DNA from: Roseimarinus sediminis | GTDB taxonomy: Bacteria > Bacteroidota > Bacteroidia > Bacteroidales > Prolixibacteraceae | Length of the DNA stretch: 64,000 nucleotides | Reading direction: 5' to 3' | NCBI RefSeq assembly: GCF_050433125.1 | Contig: NZ_JBNPXV010000010.1 | Location: 62,001 to 126,000 of the forward strand | Shown: in pieces, positions 8,737-17,059 of the stretch | Numbering within the stretch: position 1 is the stretch's first letter | How the letters are laid out: every line of letters begins with the position of its first letter | Notes under the pieces: model-generated | Database searches by the model: none | Seen by the model: only the letters and a program-made list of their open reading frames with translations | Told to the model about the DNA's origin: nothing | Position numbers and translations under genes: made by a program

Positions 8737-9009
8737 AGGATATTCAGGATTTCACAGCTGTTGAAGCTTTGTCCGGAACAGGCACTGAAGTCCTGGCCAC
8801 AGCAGCCATTAAGTAAATGACCGGCTTTTGTACCGCAGGCATGTTGCCAATTAATTGACTGTGCTGACGGAAGCAAACGTTCGTTTGATTCCCTTTCGGT
8901 ATTCGAGCGAGGGATAACCAAATATCACAAACAGACCTTCCCTACTGCGATACCTAATCCCATACGCTGATCTGAACCTTCGCGCCTTTCTTCCATTTTG
9001 AATCAACGG

Positions 9010-9174
9010 ATGTACTCCGCCAAGCAAGCAGCTTCCCAGTCCGAGCGACTCAAGGCCAACAGTCCCCGCCTGCCCTTTGAGATTTCGGCTGCACTGGCTG
9101 CCGATTACGGCCAGCTATACCCAACGCGCTGGGGCGCCATGCTAAGCATCAGCAAGCGCTGGGGGAATGAATAA
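9010..9174 (+). CDS. Possible small protein or gene remnant (54 residues)
   Basis: An ATG-to-TAA frame with codon use like the host genes encodes a 54-residue, weakly basic peptide (MYSAKQAASQSERLKANSPR at its start, LSISKRWGNE at its end). No ribosome-binding feature is evident and I do not recognise the family. It could be the leftover of a longer gene disrupted when the island arrived, or a chance frame. Confidence 0.25.
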   Translation: MYSAKQAASQSERLKANSPRLPFEISAALAADYGQLYPTRWGAMLSISKRWGNE

Positions 9175-9552
9175 GCTGCACCGTACCAGCCTGTGCGCAT
9201 AAATAATTGAACCCTGGCTTTTAGCATGGCCCCTTGAATATTTTGGATCGTATCATCCCAGCTTCTTTTTTGCAGTATGGCCTTAGCCACTCCGTGCACC
9301 CTACCGCAGCCCTGTCCTCTTTAACTTTTACCGGTAACGCTTCGCAGAATGGAAGCACGGGCTTGCTTCTCTGCAAACTTAAACACACAGCAGTACAAAT
9401 ACAGGGCTTAAACAAGTGAATTACTTTGTCTTCAAGCACCATCAGCAAATTCACTGCAAGCCTGTCAGCGTCTTGAATGCTGACAGACATCTTTTCAGGC
9501 TCGCCATTCGTTCCGGCACAATACTACTCCTTTTCTCATACTCCATCCTCCA

Positions 9553-9600
9553 CCCTTTACTCATCAAATCAAACCATTCACTCAATAAATCCGACCATTT
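9553..9600 (-). repeat. Left inverted copy of the 48-bp island-flanking sequence
   Basis: Read on the minus strand this contains TTGAGTGAATGG with neighbouring related units. By hand alignment it matches 35 of 48 bases, without gaps, to the + strand sequence at 20347-20394. The two copies are therefore inverted about a 10.7 kb segment. Confidence 0.65.
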
Positions 9601-9877
9601 ACATAATATTTTTTTAAATGTCTATAAAATTCCTTTACTTAGAAGTGGTGAAGACGCAATGTGTTGGAAGGAAGAAAACAACAAAGCAAAAACTGATGCA
9701 TGCAGTAAATAGAAGAGCAGATACCACCTGGCCCGGCTTCATGAAAAATCCACTACTTTGAATTGAATGCTTCGCGAAATGCTATCTATTGACAAGACTG
9801 TGGTGAAAATAAAAAAGAACACAAGATTAGCAATATAAACAGAGTAAATTTAAAACCGATGAACAAATCTTAACAAA

Positions 9878-11800
9878 ATGGATAAAAGACAAAAACAAAA
9901 ATTGAGAGATGCTTTTGATTCAATATTAAGAGCTGATTATATTACTCTTGACAAATTGGAAGAACTCGACAATCTTGAAAGCTATTACATTGACTATTTC
10001 GGTATTTTACAAGGTATACTGCAAAAACAAGATAACTATATATCAGGAAGGCGAGGCACTGGGAAAACTACAAATTTACTGAGAGCATATTATGAATGCT
10101 TAAAAACAATTGCCCCAAAACTAAAAGATAAAACTAGTGTCCTAGGAGATACCAAAATACTTCCAATATTTATTGACCTCAGTACTTGCAATGACCTCTT
10201 CGATTCAGACAACGATTTAAATCTGGTTGAAGTTCACTTTATTCGACAAATAATCGAAGCTCTCAAGAGACAACTCGCTTTAATGTTTGATGAATCTTTT
10301 CTATTGATATTTAAAAAGGAAAATCCTGCATTAAGTGACTTAGATTATATTGAGAAGGTATTGGTAGAAGGAGTTAAATTATTCAATCAAAGAAGTGTAT
10401 TAGTAAAAGAAAGAAGCAAAGAATCAGCTCAGGCATCGGTTAGCGCAAAAGCATCTTTCACAGACGCATCAATTGAAGCTAATTTATTTGATACAGCAGA
10501 GGTTGAAGAAGAAAAAAGTTTTTCTCAGTTACGTGGATTAAACGTTCAAGATTTTCTAAATAAAATAAATGATATCAAGAGAAAAGCAAAAATTGATTCT
10601 ATTTTCGTATTTATTGATGAGTTTTCTGATTTGAATAAATCATCCCAATTAAAATTTAGTTCGCTCTTAAAATCATTCCTTGGTTCAAGAATGGGTATGT
10701 TCTTCAAAGTAGGGGTAATTACGGATAGATTTGATTTCGGAGACAAAATTATTTTGGGTAGAGATATTTTCCCAATACCTTTGGATTTTAATGAATATGT
10801 GGAAAGATTTGGGGGAGCAGTTGCTGCAATGAACAAAATGCAGGAATTTGTTCAAATTCTAATCGAAAAAAGAATTGAAATATTTTGCCCTGAGCTCAGC
10901 GTGTATGAAGTATTTAAAGGCAACTTATCAGAAGCTTATTATAGGATTACTAGAGAAACTATTGGAGTTTCAAGAACAATTGGGATGATTCTACAAAATG
11001 CTTTTATTCAGGCTCAATCAACACAGAATGATAGTCGAATTGGATTGACTGAAATAAATTATGGAATAAGCAGTGCAAGAAAAACATATCAAAAACAGTT
11101 TATTGGAAGTGTAAAACGTAAACTTGTTTTTGGATTCTACATGGATATGTGGAATGCCATCCTTAAGAAAGCTCTTGCAGAAAAAAGCAAATTCCCAGAC
11201 AGAGCAGCTAGTCATCTAATGATTGATCCGCTTAGAAAAGAATATTTAAATGTTTTATGTGAGAATTTCTTGATACATTTCCTATCTGAAAATATCTCAT
11301 CAAAACACGGAGGAAACTACAATTTATATTCAATTGATTTTGACATTTGTGCTGAGCTTAGCATCAAATATGCTGACAAAAAAGATGATTATACTCCAAT
11401 TAGATTTGTGTACGATTCTGTTCTCTCAGAATTTGACCCATATTTCCTCCAGACAAAATCCAAAAGTTACCGATGTCCTAAATGTGAAAAGATTTATGCA
11501 GAAGATGAAGTCGTTAAATTTAAAGTAAAAAGATGTTTTGATGATGATGAAAAACTAATTGAAATTGTCCATCAAGATATGCCGACAACTGAAGGCAACT
11601 ATGCAGAAGTAGAAATAAAAATTCTTGGACTTATTTCACAATTGACAAAAGAAGAAGAAACAACTGCGAGGGAAATAGCAGATTCGGTTGGCTGCACAGT
11701 ACAAAAAGTAGCAATTTGGGGGACAAGAGTTTTGGCTAAAAATGGTCATATCTGTATCGGCCAAAAAAATGGGAGAAATTTCTATTACAATAATGAATAA
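9878..11800 (+). CDS. ORC/CDC6-like AAA ATPase with zinc ribbon
   Basis: The 640-residue protein has a Walker A (SGRRGTGKTT, Gly57-Thr64) and a Walker B (FVFIDEFSD, Asp247-Glu248) in an AAA/STAND-like ATPase domain. A linker follows, then a C-terminal segment with a CPKC pair (Cys533, Cys536) suggesting a zinc ribbon, and a last winged-helix-like part (TAREIADSVGCTVQKVAIWGTRVL). This layout resembles the bacterial 'ORC-CDC6 family' ATPases often found in accessory islands. It stands immediately upstream of the type I restriction operon but is separated from it by 288 bases, so it may be its own unit. The AT-rich codon use differs from the host genes, a sign of transfer. A defence role is plausible from context only. 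Confidence 0.7.
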   Translation: MDKRQKQKLRDAFDSILRADYITLDKLEELDNLESYYIDYFGILQGILQKQDNYISGRRGTGKTTNLLRAYYECLKTIAPKLKDKTSVLGDTKILPIFIDLSTCNDLFDSDNDLNLVEVHFIRQIIEALKRQLALMFDESFLLIFKKENPALSDLDYIEKVLVEGVKLFNQRSVLVKERSKESAQASVSAKASFTDASIEANLFDTAEVEEEKSFSQLRGLNVQDFLNKINDIKRKAKIDSIFVFIDEFSDLNKSSQLKFSSLLKSFLGSRMGMFFKVGVITDRFDFGDKIILGRDIFPIPLDFNEYVERFGGAVAAMNKMQEFVQILIEKRIEIFCPELSVYEVFKGNLSEAYYRITRETIGVSRTIGMILQNAFIQAQSTQNDSRIGLTEINYGISSARKTYQKQFIGSVKRKLVFGFYMDMWNAILKKALAEKSKFPDRAASHLMIDPLRKEYLNVLCENFLIHFLSENISSKHGGNYNLYSIDFDICAELSIKYADKKDDYTPIRFVYDSVLSEFDPYFLQTKSKSYRCPKCEKIYAEDEVVKFKVKRCFDDDEKLIEIVHQDMPTTEGNYAEVEIKILGLISQLTKEEETTAREIADSVGCTVQKVAIWGTRVLAKNGHICIGQKNGRNFYYNNE

Positions 11801-12088
11801 AATTCTAAACCTGCTCCTCGAAACACACAGAATGATGGCAAGCGCCTGGTGCGTATATGATCCACGCCTTTCAAATAGTGGATTTATAATCATCTCATTC
11901 CTGGTCAAAATAACTGGCTTGCTTGAAAATGCCAAGATGTAGCTCCCCGGATAGACACAGTGCAGAATTCATAGCCCGCCCCGCTCTTTTGCAGAAATAC
12001 CCTCGAGTATATATTGCAGCTGAGTAATTTTAACGACACACACGGTGCTATAGTGAAGCTTAAATTGTATTTTTGAATCTTTTGATAA
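11801..12088. other. Intergenic region before hsdR
   Basis: These 288 bases carry no gene. The part at 11828-11880 is similar (about 35 of 50 aligned columns by hand, one 3-base gap) to 19375-19424, which lies at nearly the same distance beyond the stop of the DUF4917 gene. The promoter of the restriction operon should lie in the AT-rich stretch from about 12015, but I see no exact TAnnTTTG. Confidence 0.5.
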
Positions 12089-14884
12089 ATGAAAAACGAA
12101 AAACTAACAAGAAAAGAAATTATTGACATCCGGCTAAAACTAGCCGGATGGAATGTTAGTGATCGTTCACAAGTAATTGAAGAATTTGACATCATTGTTG
12201 ACCAAAACCTGGTTCAGGAAGCTCCTACTCCTTATGCCGGACACCAATTCAGCGATTATGTTTTGCTCGGAAAAGATGGCAAACCCCTGGCAGTTGTTGA
12301 AGCCAAAAAGACTTCTGTTGACGCTGCTATTGGACGCGAACAGGCAAAGCAATATTGCTATAACATTGTAAAGGCTCAGGGAGGAGAACTCCCTTTTTGT
12401 TTTTATACCAACGGACATGATATTTACTTTTGGGATTTGGAAAACTATCCGCCCAAAAAAGTATATGGATTTCCGACCCGTGATGATTTAGAACGATACT
12501 TATACATTCGCAAATCAAGAAAGGCATTAGCTGGCGAATTAGTAAATACTAAAATTGCAGGACGGGTGTATCAAATAAATGCTATCCGTATGGTAATGGA
12601 AGCCATTGAAAAACGGAAACGAAAGTTTTTGTTGGTAATGGCAACCGGAACAGGAAAAACAAGAACCTGTATTGCTTTTGTAGATGCTTTAATGCGTGCC
12701 GGATGGGCTGAGCGCATTTTGTTCCTTGTGGATAGAATAGCACTGCGTGACCAGGCATTGGAAGCTTTTAAAGAACATTTGCCTAACGAACCGCGATGGC
12801 CAAAACAGAGTGAAAAGGAAATAGCCACCGACAGGCGTATTTATGTTTCCACTTACCCGACTATGTTAAACGTAATCAGGGATGAGAAAAAAAGCCTTTC
12901 GCCCCATTTCTTCGACTTGATTGTGATTGATGAAAGCCATCGAAGTATTTACAATACGTATCAGGAAGTTTTAGACTATTTCAATACCATTACATTGGGT
13001 TTAACAGCTACGCCAACCGATGTAATTGACCACAATACCTTCGATTTGTTTGAATGCGAAGATGGTGTACCCACTTTTGCATATTCATACGAGGAAGCCG
13101 TAAATCATATTCCACCTTACTTGTGCAATTTTCAGGTAATGAAAATTAAAACCAAGTTTCAGGACGAAGGCATAAATAAAAGGACGATTACGCTCGAAGA
13201 CCAACAAAAATTGATTGTTGAAGGGAAAGAAATTGAGGAAATCAATTACGAAGGCACCGATATTGAAAAAAAGGTAATCAATCGGGGAACAAACGCATTG
13301 ATTGTGCGAGAGTTCATGGAAGAATGCATCAAAGATGCCAACGGTGTTTTGCCCGGCAAAACAATCTTCTTTTGTATCAGTAAAGCCCATGCACGGCGGA
13401 TTGAAGAAATCTTCGATTCACTTTATCCCGAATACTGTGGCGAACTGGCAAAAGTATTGGTAAGCGACGACCCTCGTGTTTATGGTAAAGGCGGCTTGCT
13501 CGACCAGTTTACCAAAAACGACATGCCTCGTGTGGCTATCAGTGTGGATATGCTCGATACAGGTATTGATGTTCGGGAATTAGTAAATCTTGTTTTTGCA
13601 AAACCTGTTTACAGTTACACCAAATTTTGGCAAATGATTGGACGAGGAACACGTTTGCTCGAACCTGCCAAAATGAAACCGTGGTGTACCGAAAAAGATA
13701 TGTTCCTTATTCTGGATTGTTGGGACAATTTCGAATATTTCAAACTCCATCCGAAAGGAAAAGAGCCAAAACAGCAGATTCCTTTACCTGTTCGTTTGTT
13801 TGGTGCACGGCTGAGTAAAGTTGACGAAGCGCAAAATCAAAATGAAACGGAGATTGCATCAAAAGAGATTACAAAACTTCAAAAGCAAATAAAAACGCTG
13901 CCTAAAAACTCGGTGGTGATTATTGATGCTCAGAATGATTTGCAACGATTAGAGGATGATAATTTCTGGAACAATTTGACTGCCGATAAAATTGAGTTTT
14001 TGGAATCGGTTGTAAAACCATTGTTCCGCACGGTTTCCGATTCCGATTTTAAAGCCATGCGATTTGAAAAGGATATTGTGGAAGTATCGTTGGCTCATCT
14101 GCAAAAGGATGAATCTAAATACGAAACCATTCGCGAAAGCATTGTAGAAAAAATTGGCGAATTGCCTTTGAGTGTTAATATTGTAGCCAGAGAAGAGGAA
14201 CTGATTAAAAAAGCGCAAACCAATCATTATTGGGCAACCATAAATGAAAGCAAGTTTGACGAATTGATTGAAAAAATCTCTCCATTAATGAAGTTTCGTG
14301 AAGCAGTGATTACGCTTCCGCCTGCAAAATATAACCTGAAAGATATTGTTTCGGAAAAGGAATTTGTGGAGTTTGGCCCGCAACACGAAGCCTTGAGCGT
14401 GGCAAAATACCGTGAACTGGTGGAGCAAAAAATTAACGAACTGGTTTCTTCAAGTCCGATGCTGCAAAAACTAAAACAAGGCTTGGAATTAACACCCGAA
14501 GAAACTGAACAACTGGCGGAAGACCTGCACAACGAGCATCCGCATATTACCATTGATTTACTCCGCAGGGTTTACAACCATCGTAAAGCACAATTGGCTC
14601 AATTTATCAAACATATTTTGGGCATTGAAATACTGGAAACTTTTGCCGAAACCGTAAGCAAAGCATTTGACCAGTTTGTGAATCAACACAGCTATTTAAC
14701 AAGCCGCCAGTTACAGTTTTTAGACTTATTGAAGAATTATGTATTGGAAAAAGGTGAAATCACCAAACGCAACCTGATTGAATCGCCGTTTACCATGATT
14801 CATCCCGAAGGCGTAAGAGGCATTTTTAATGCCAGAGAGATTGAAGAAATTATTGAATTAACGAACAAAGTATTAGCAGCCTAA
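12089..14884 (+). CDS. hsdR: Type I restriction enzyme, R subunit
   Basis: HsdR gives the type I complex its translocase and nuclease. The 931-residue protein has an N-terminal PD-(D/E)xK-type nuclease region (SDYVLL...PLAVVEAKKTS, residues ~50-75), then a superfamily 2 helicase with motif I MATGTGKTRT (Lys190), motif II DESH (281-284) and motif III GLTATP, a second RecA fold (SVDMLDTGIDVREL; QMIGRGTRLL), and an EcoEI-type C-terminal domain. It is the first gene of an operon reading hsdR, GxxExxY, hsdM, hsdS, DUF4917. The stop is followed directly by the left end of a repeat-bounded cassette. It appears intact. Confidence 0.95.
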   Translation: MKNEKLTRKEIIDIRLKLAGWNVSDRSQVIEEFDIIVDQNLVQEAPTPYAGHQFSDYVLLGKDGKPLAVVEAKKTSVDAAIGREQAKQYCYNIVKAQGGELPFCFYTNGHDIYFWDLENYPPKKVYGFPTRDDLERYLYIRKSRKALAGELVNTKIAGRVYQINAIRMVMEAIEKRKRKFLLVMATGTGKTRTCIAFVDALMRAGWAERILFLVDRIALRDQALEAFKEHLPNEPRWPKQSEKEIATDRRIYVSTYPTMLNVIRDEKKSLSPHFFDLIVIDESHRSIYNTYQEVLDYFNTITLGLTATPTDVIDHNTFDLFECEDGVPTFAYSYEEAVNHIPPYLCNFQVMKIKTKFQDEGINKRTITLEDQQKLIVEGKEIEEINYEGTDIEKKVINRGTNALIVREFMEECIKDANGVLPGKTIFFCISKAHARRIEEIFDSLYPEYCGELAKVLVSDDPRVYGKGGLLDQFTKNDMPRVAISVDMLDTGIDVRELVNLVFAKPVYSYTKFWQMIGRGTRLLEPAKMKPWCTEKDMFLILDCWDNFEYFKLHPKGKEPKQQIPLPVRLFGARLSKVDEAQNQNETEIASKEITKLQKQIKTLPKNSVVIIDAQNDLQRLEDDNFWNNLTADKIEFLESVVKPLFRTVSDSDFKAMRFEKDIVEVSLAHLQKDESKYETIRESIVEKIGELPLSVNIVAREEELIKKAQTNHYWATINESKFDELIEKISPLMKFREAVITLPPAKYNLKDIVSEKEFVEFGPQHEALSVAKYRELVEQKINELVSSSPMLQKLKQGLELTPEETEQLAEDLHNEHPHITIDLLRRVYNHRKAQLAQFIKHILGIEILETFAETVSKAFDQFVNQHSYLTSRQLQFLDLLKNYVLEKGEITKRNLIESPFTMIHPEGVRGIFNAREIEEIIELTNKVLAA

Positions 14885-15380
14885 ATTGTCTGAATCAGGA
14901 TGAACAGAATTTGTGAATTTTCAGAATAGAAAAATGGAAAAAGATGAATTGACATATAAAATTATAGGCTGTGCAATGAAAGTTCACAATACCATGGGGC
15001 CAGGTTTTCAGGAGGTGATTTATCAACGTTGTCTGGCTATAGAACTAAAAAGAGCCGGTATCGACTTTCAAAGAGAGCAGGAACAAACCGTTTTCTACGA
15101 GGGCATTCATGTTGGTACACGACGTGCTGACTTTATTGTTGAAGATAAAGTGGTCGTTGAATTAAAGGCATTGGTCAATTTGGAAGATGTTCATCTGGCT
15201 CAGGCAAAAAACTACACGGTTGCTTATGATTTTCCTCTTGGCCTTTTAATTAATTTCGGCAGCCAAAGCTTACAATATAAATTGATATTTAATCCTAAAT
15301 ATCACCCCAAACCAAATTCAGTGTAATAATTTTAAAAATTTTGTAAATTCTTTAATTCAGTAAATTCAGATTCAGACAAT
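14885..15380 (+). mobile_element. 496-bp cassette with 12-bp terminal inverted repeats around the GxxExxY gene
   Basis: ATTGTCTGAATC at 14885-14896 and GATTCAGACAAT at 15369-15380 are perfect inverted repeats. The left one begins at the base after the hsdR stop codon; the right one ends at the base before the hsdM ATG. Inside each end the sequences remain loosely inverted (CAGAATTTGTGAATTTTCAG on the left; short A/T-rich TTCTTTAATTCAG units on the right). The only gene inside is the GxxExxY gene. Related ends occur twice within hsdM. No transposase is present, so any movement would need help in trans. Confidence 0.6.
14934..15326 (+). CDS. GxxExxY protein (PD-(D/E)xK-like)
   Basis: The start at the ATG 14934 gives 130 residues; a GTG frame start further up would include the cassette end and is rejected. 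The family signature appears as Gly24-F-Q-Glu27-V-I-Tyr30 in GPGFQEVIY, and RRADFIVEDKVVVELKA provides the Asp...Glu-x-Lys pattern of the PD-(D/E)xK nuclease superfamily. Members are common in Bacteroidota; their biochemical role is not settled. Here it interrupts the usual hsdR-hsdM order and is enclosed by terminal inverted repeats, so it looks like a passenger of a small element rather than a subunit of the restriction enzyme. Confidence 0.85.
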   Translation: MEKDELTYKIIGCAMKVHNTMGPGFQEVIYQRCLAIELKRAGIDFQREQEQTVFYEGIHVGTRRADFIVEDKVVVELKALVNLEDVHLAQAKNYTVAYDFPLGLLINFGSQSLQYKLIFNPKYHPKPNSV

Positions 15381-17057
15381 ATGCTCCAAAATAACAGCAC
15401 ATTAAAATCATTGATAGCCAAGCTCTGGCAAAACTTTTGGGAGGGCGGAATTGCCAATCCCCTAACGGCCATTGAGCAAATGACCTATTTAATTTTCATG
15501 AAACGTTTGGACGATTTGGAAGCCAAACGCGAGCGTGATGCCGACTTTACAGGTGAAACCTATAATTCTCGTTTTGCTGGCACTTATACCTTGCCAGGCA
15601 GCAACCAAAAAATCGACAAAAGCGAATTGCGTTGGAGTGTGTTTAAGCATAAACCAGCCGATGAAATGCTGATGCATGTGCAAACCCGTGTATTTCCGTT
15701 TATGAAAAACTTAAATCGTCAGAAGCAGGATTTTCAGAATGAAAGAATTACCGGAATTGTAAATAATAAAATAGAAAACCAGAGCAAAGTAAATCCTGAA
15801 AATTTTGTTAATCCTGTAAATTCTGATTCAGACAGTTTTACCCGCCACATGGAAAATGCGGTTTTTATAATGCCTAAAGCCAGTTTGTTGGTTTCGGCTA
15901 TTCAGCTGATTGAAGATATTTTTACTGAAATTGAATGCGATGCCACTGAAGGCGGACAATCTTTTCAGGACATTCAGGGCGATGTATACGAAATGCTGTT
16001 GGGCGAAATTGCACAAGCAGGCAAAAACGGACAGTTCCGTACACCAAGGCACATCATTAAATTAATGGCTGAACTGGTTGCACCGCAATTAGGACAACGC
16101 ATTGCCGACCCTGCTTGTGGTACGGGTGGTTTCTTATTAGGTGCTTACCAATACATTTTAAGCGATTTGGTGCGTAAAAAAGATGCTTCGAAACTGGTAA
16201 CCGACGAAGATGGTTTTGAACGTGCTGCCATTAGTGCCATACTCACGCAAGAAGTAAAACTGATACTCGACCAAAGCTTTTCGGGTTACGACATCGATAC
16301 TACCATGGTTCGTTTGGGCATGATGAACCTGATGATGCACGGCATTGATGAACCCTTGATTGACTACAAAGACACCCTTAGCAAAAGTTTTAACGAAAAC
16401 AGCCAGTACGATGTCATTATGGCCAATCCGCCATTTACAGGCAATATAGACAAAGGCGACATAAACGAAACACTGCAACTACCCACCACCAAAACGGAGT
16501 TGTTGTTTGTGGAGCGTATTTTCCACATGTTGAAAATGGGAGGTACGGCTGCTGTAATTGTGCCACAAGGCGTTTTGTTTGGTAGCGGCAAAGCCTTTAA
16601 AACTTTGCGTCAAACACTTATTGAAAAAGCCGAACTAAAAGCCGTTATTGCTATGCCAAGCGGAGTGTTTAAACCTTATGCAGGAGTAGCCACCGCCATT
16701 TTACTATTTACCAAAGGCGGAGAAACCAACAATGTTTGGTTTTATGGCATGGAAAACGATGGTTATAGCCTCGACGATAAACGCAACAAAATTGCCAACA
16801 GCGATTTACAGGATATTGTAAAGCAATTCAGAAAATCCAGAAATTCTGCAAATTCTGATTCAGACAGAAAGGGAAAACACTTCTTCGTTCCCAAAGCCGA
16901 AATTGAAGCTTATGGCTACGACCTGAGTTTCAGCAAATACAAAGAGGAAGTGTACGAAGAAGTGGTGTACGAAAAGCCTGATGTGATTATAGGCAAACTG
17001 GAAAGTATCGAAAGTGATATTAATAAGGGCTTAGCAGAACTTAAAAGGATAGTTTAA
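15381..17057 (+). CDS. hsdM: Type I restriction system, M subunit (adenine methyltransferase)
   Basis: HsdM methylates adenine at the site chosen by HsdS. The 558-residue protein has the N-terminal HsdM helical domain (LWQNFWEGGIANPLTAIEQM), the AdoMet motif DPACGTGGF (Asp243) and the catalytic NPPF (349-352). Two segments look foreign: residues ~113-151 (NPENFVNPVNSDSDS type) and ~484-495 (RNSANSDSD), both encoded by DNA related to the ends of the upstream cassette. They lie between otherwise continuous family sequence (MKNLN / SFTRHMENAVF and DIVKQF / HFFVPKAEI) and keep the frame. The gene is otherwise complete, and the inserts fall outside the catalytic core, so activity is likely retained. 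Confidence 0.95.
   Translation: MLQNNSTLKSLIAKLWQNFWEGGIANPLTAIEQMTYLIFMKRLDDLEAKRERDADFTGETYNSRFAGTYTLPGSNQKIDKSELRWSVFKHKPADEMLMHVQTRVFPFMKNLNRQKQDFQNERITGIVNNKIENQSKVNPENFVNPVNSDSDSFTRHMENAVFIMPKASLLVSAIQLIEDIFTEIECDATEGGQSFQDIQGDVYEMLLGEIAQAGKNGQFRTPRHIIKLMAELVAPQLGQRIADPACGTGGFLLGAYQYILSDLVRKKDASKLVTDEDGFERAAISAILTQEVKLILDQSFSGYDIDTTMVRLGMMNLMMHGIDEPLIDYKDTLSKSFNENSQYDVIMANPPFTGNIDKGDINETLQLPTTKTELLFVERIFHMLKMGGTAAVIVPQGVLFGSGKAFKTLRQTLIEKAELKAVIAMPSGVFKPYAGVATAILLFTKGGETNNVWFYGMENDGYSLDDKRNKIANSDLQDIVKQFRKSRNSANSDSDRKGKHFFVPKAEIEAYGYDLSFSKYKEEVYEEVVYEKPDVIIGKLESIESDINKGLAELKRIV
15718..15833 (+). repeat. Palindromic element inserted in frame in hsdM
   Basis: The left end (GTCAGAAGCAGGATTTTCAG, 15718-15737) and the reverse complement of the right end (GTCTGAATCAGAATTTACAG, from 15833) are near-identical, giving a ~116-bp element with inverted ends. 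It adds about 39 Asn/Ser/Asp-rich residues to HsdM. The outer right end GATTCAGAC is the same as the end of the cassette at 15369-15377. Confidence 0.65.
16831..16865 (+). repeat. Half copy of the same palindromic element in hsdM
   Basis: AAATTCTGCAAATTCTGATT continuing into CAGAC matches the right end of the element at 15810-15833 almost base for base. Only one arm is present. It encodes RNSANSDSD between DIVKQF and the conserved FFVPKAEI. Confidence 0.6.
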
Positions 17058-17059
17058 TT

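Larger units (their letters stand above)
8737..9877. other. Left boundary region of the accessory island, no secure gene
   Basis: This stretch of 1141 bases separates the PerR-like gene from the AAA ATPase. Composition shifts along it: the first ~450 bases look like the host genome and the part after ~9540 becomes AT-rich like the island. It contains one small coding-like frame (9010-9174, listed separately) and the inverted-repeat unit near 9574 that matches sequences at 20347-20394. An overlapping frame at 9221-9490 on the minus strand has no recognisable motif. No terminator, tRNA or integrase was seen. Confidence 0.5.

Noticed and set aside
9221..9490. 89-residue frame on the - strand in the island boundary
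   Set aside because: Cys-rich, low-information translation with no motif and no start signal; overlaps other equally poor frames.
14913..14933. GTG start for the GxxExxY gene
   Set aside because: The extra residues are encoded by the cassette end; the ATG at 14934 gives the usual family start.
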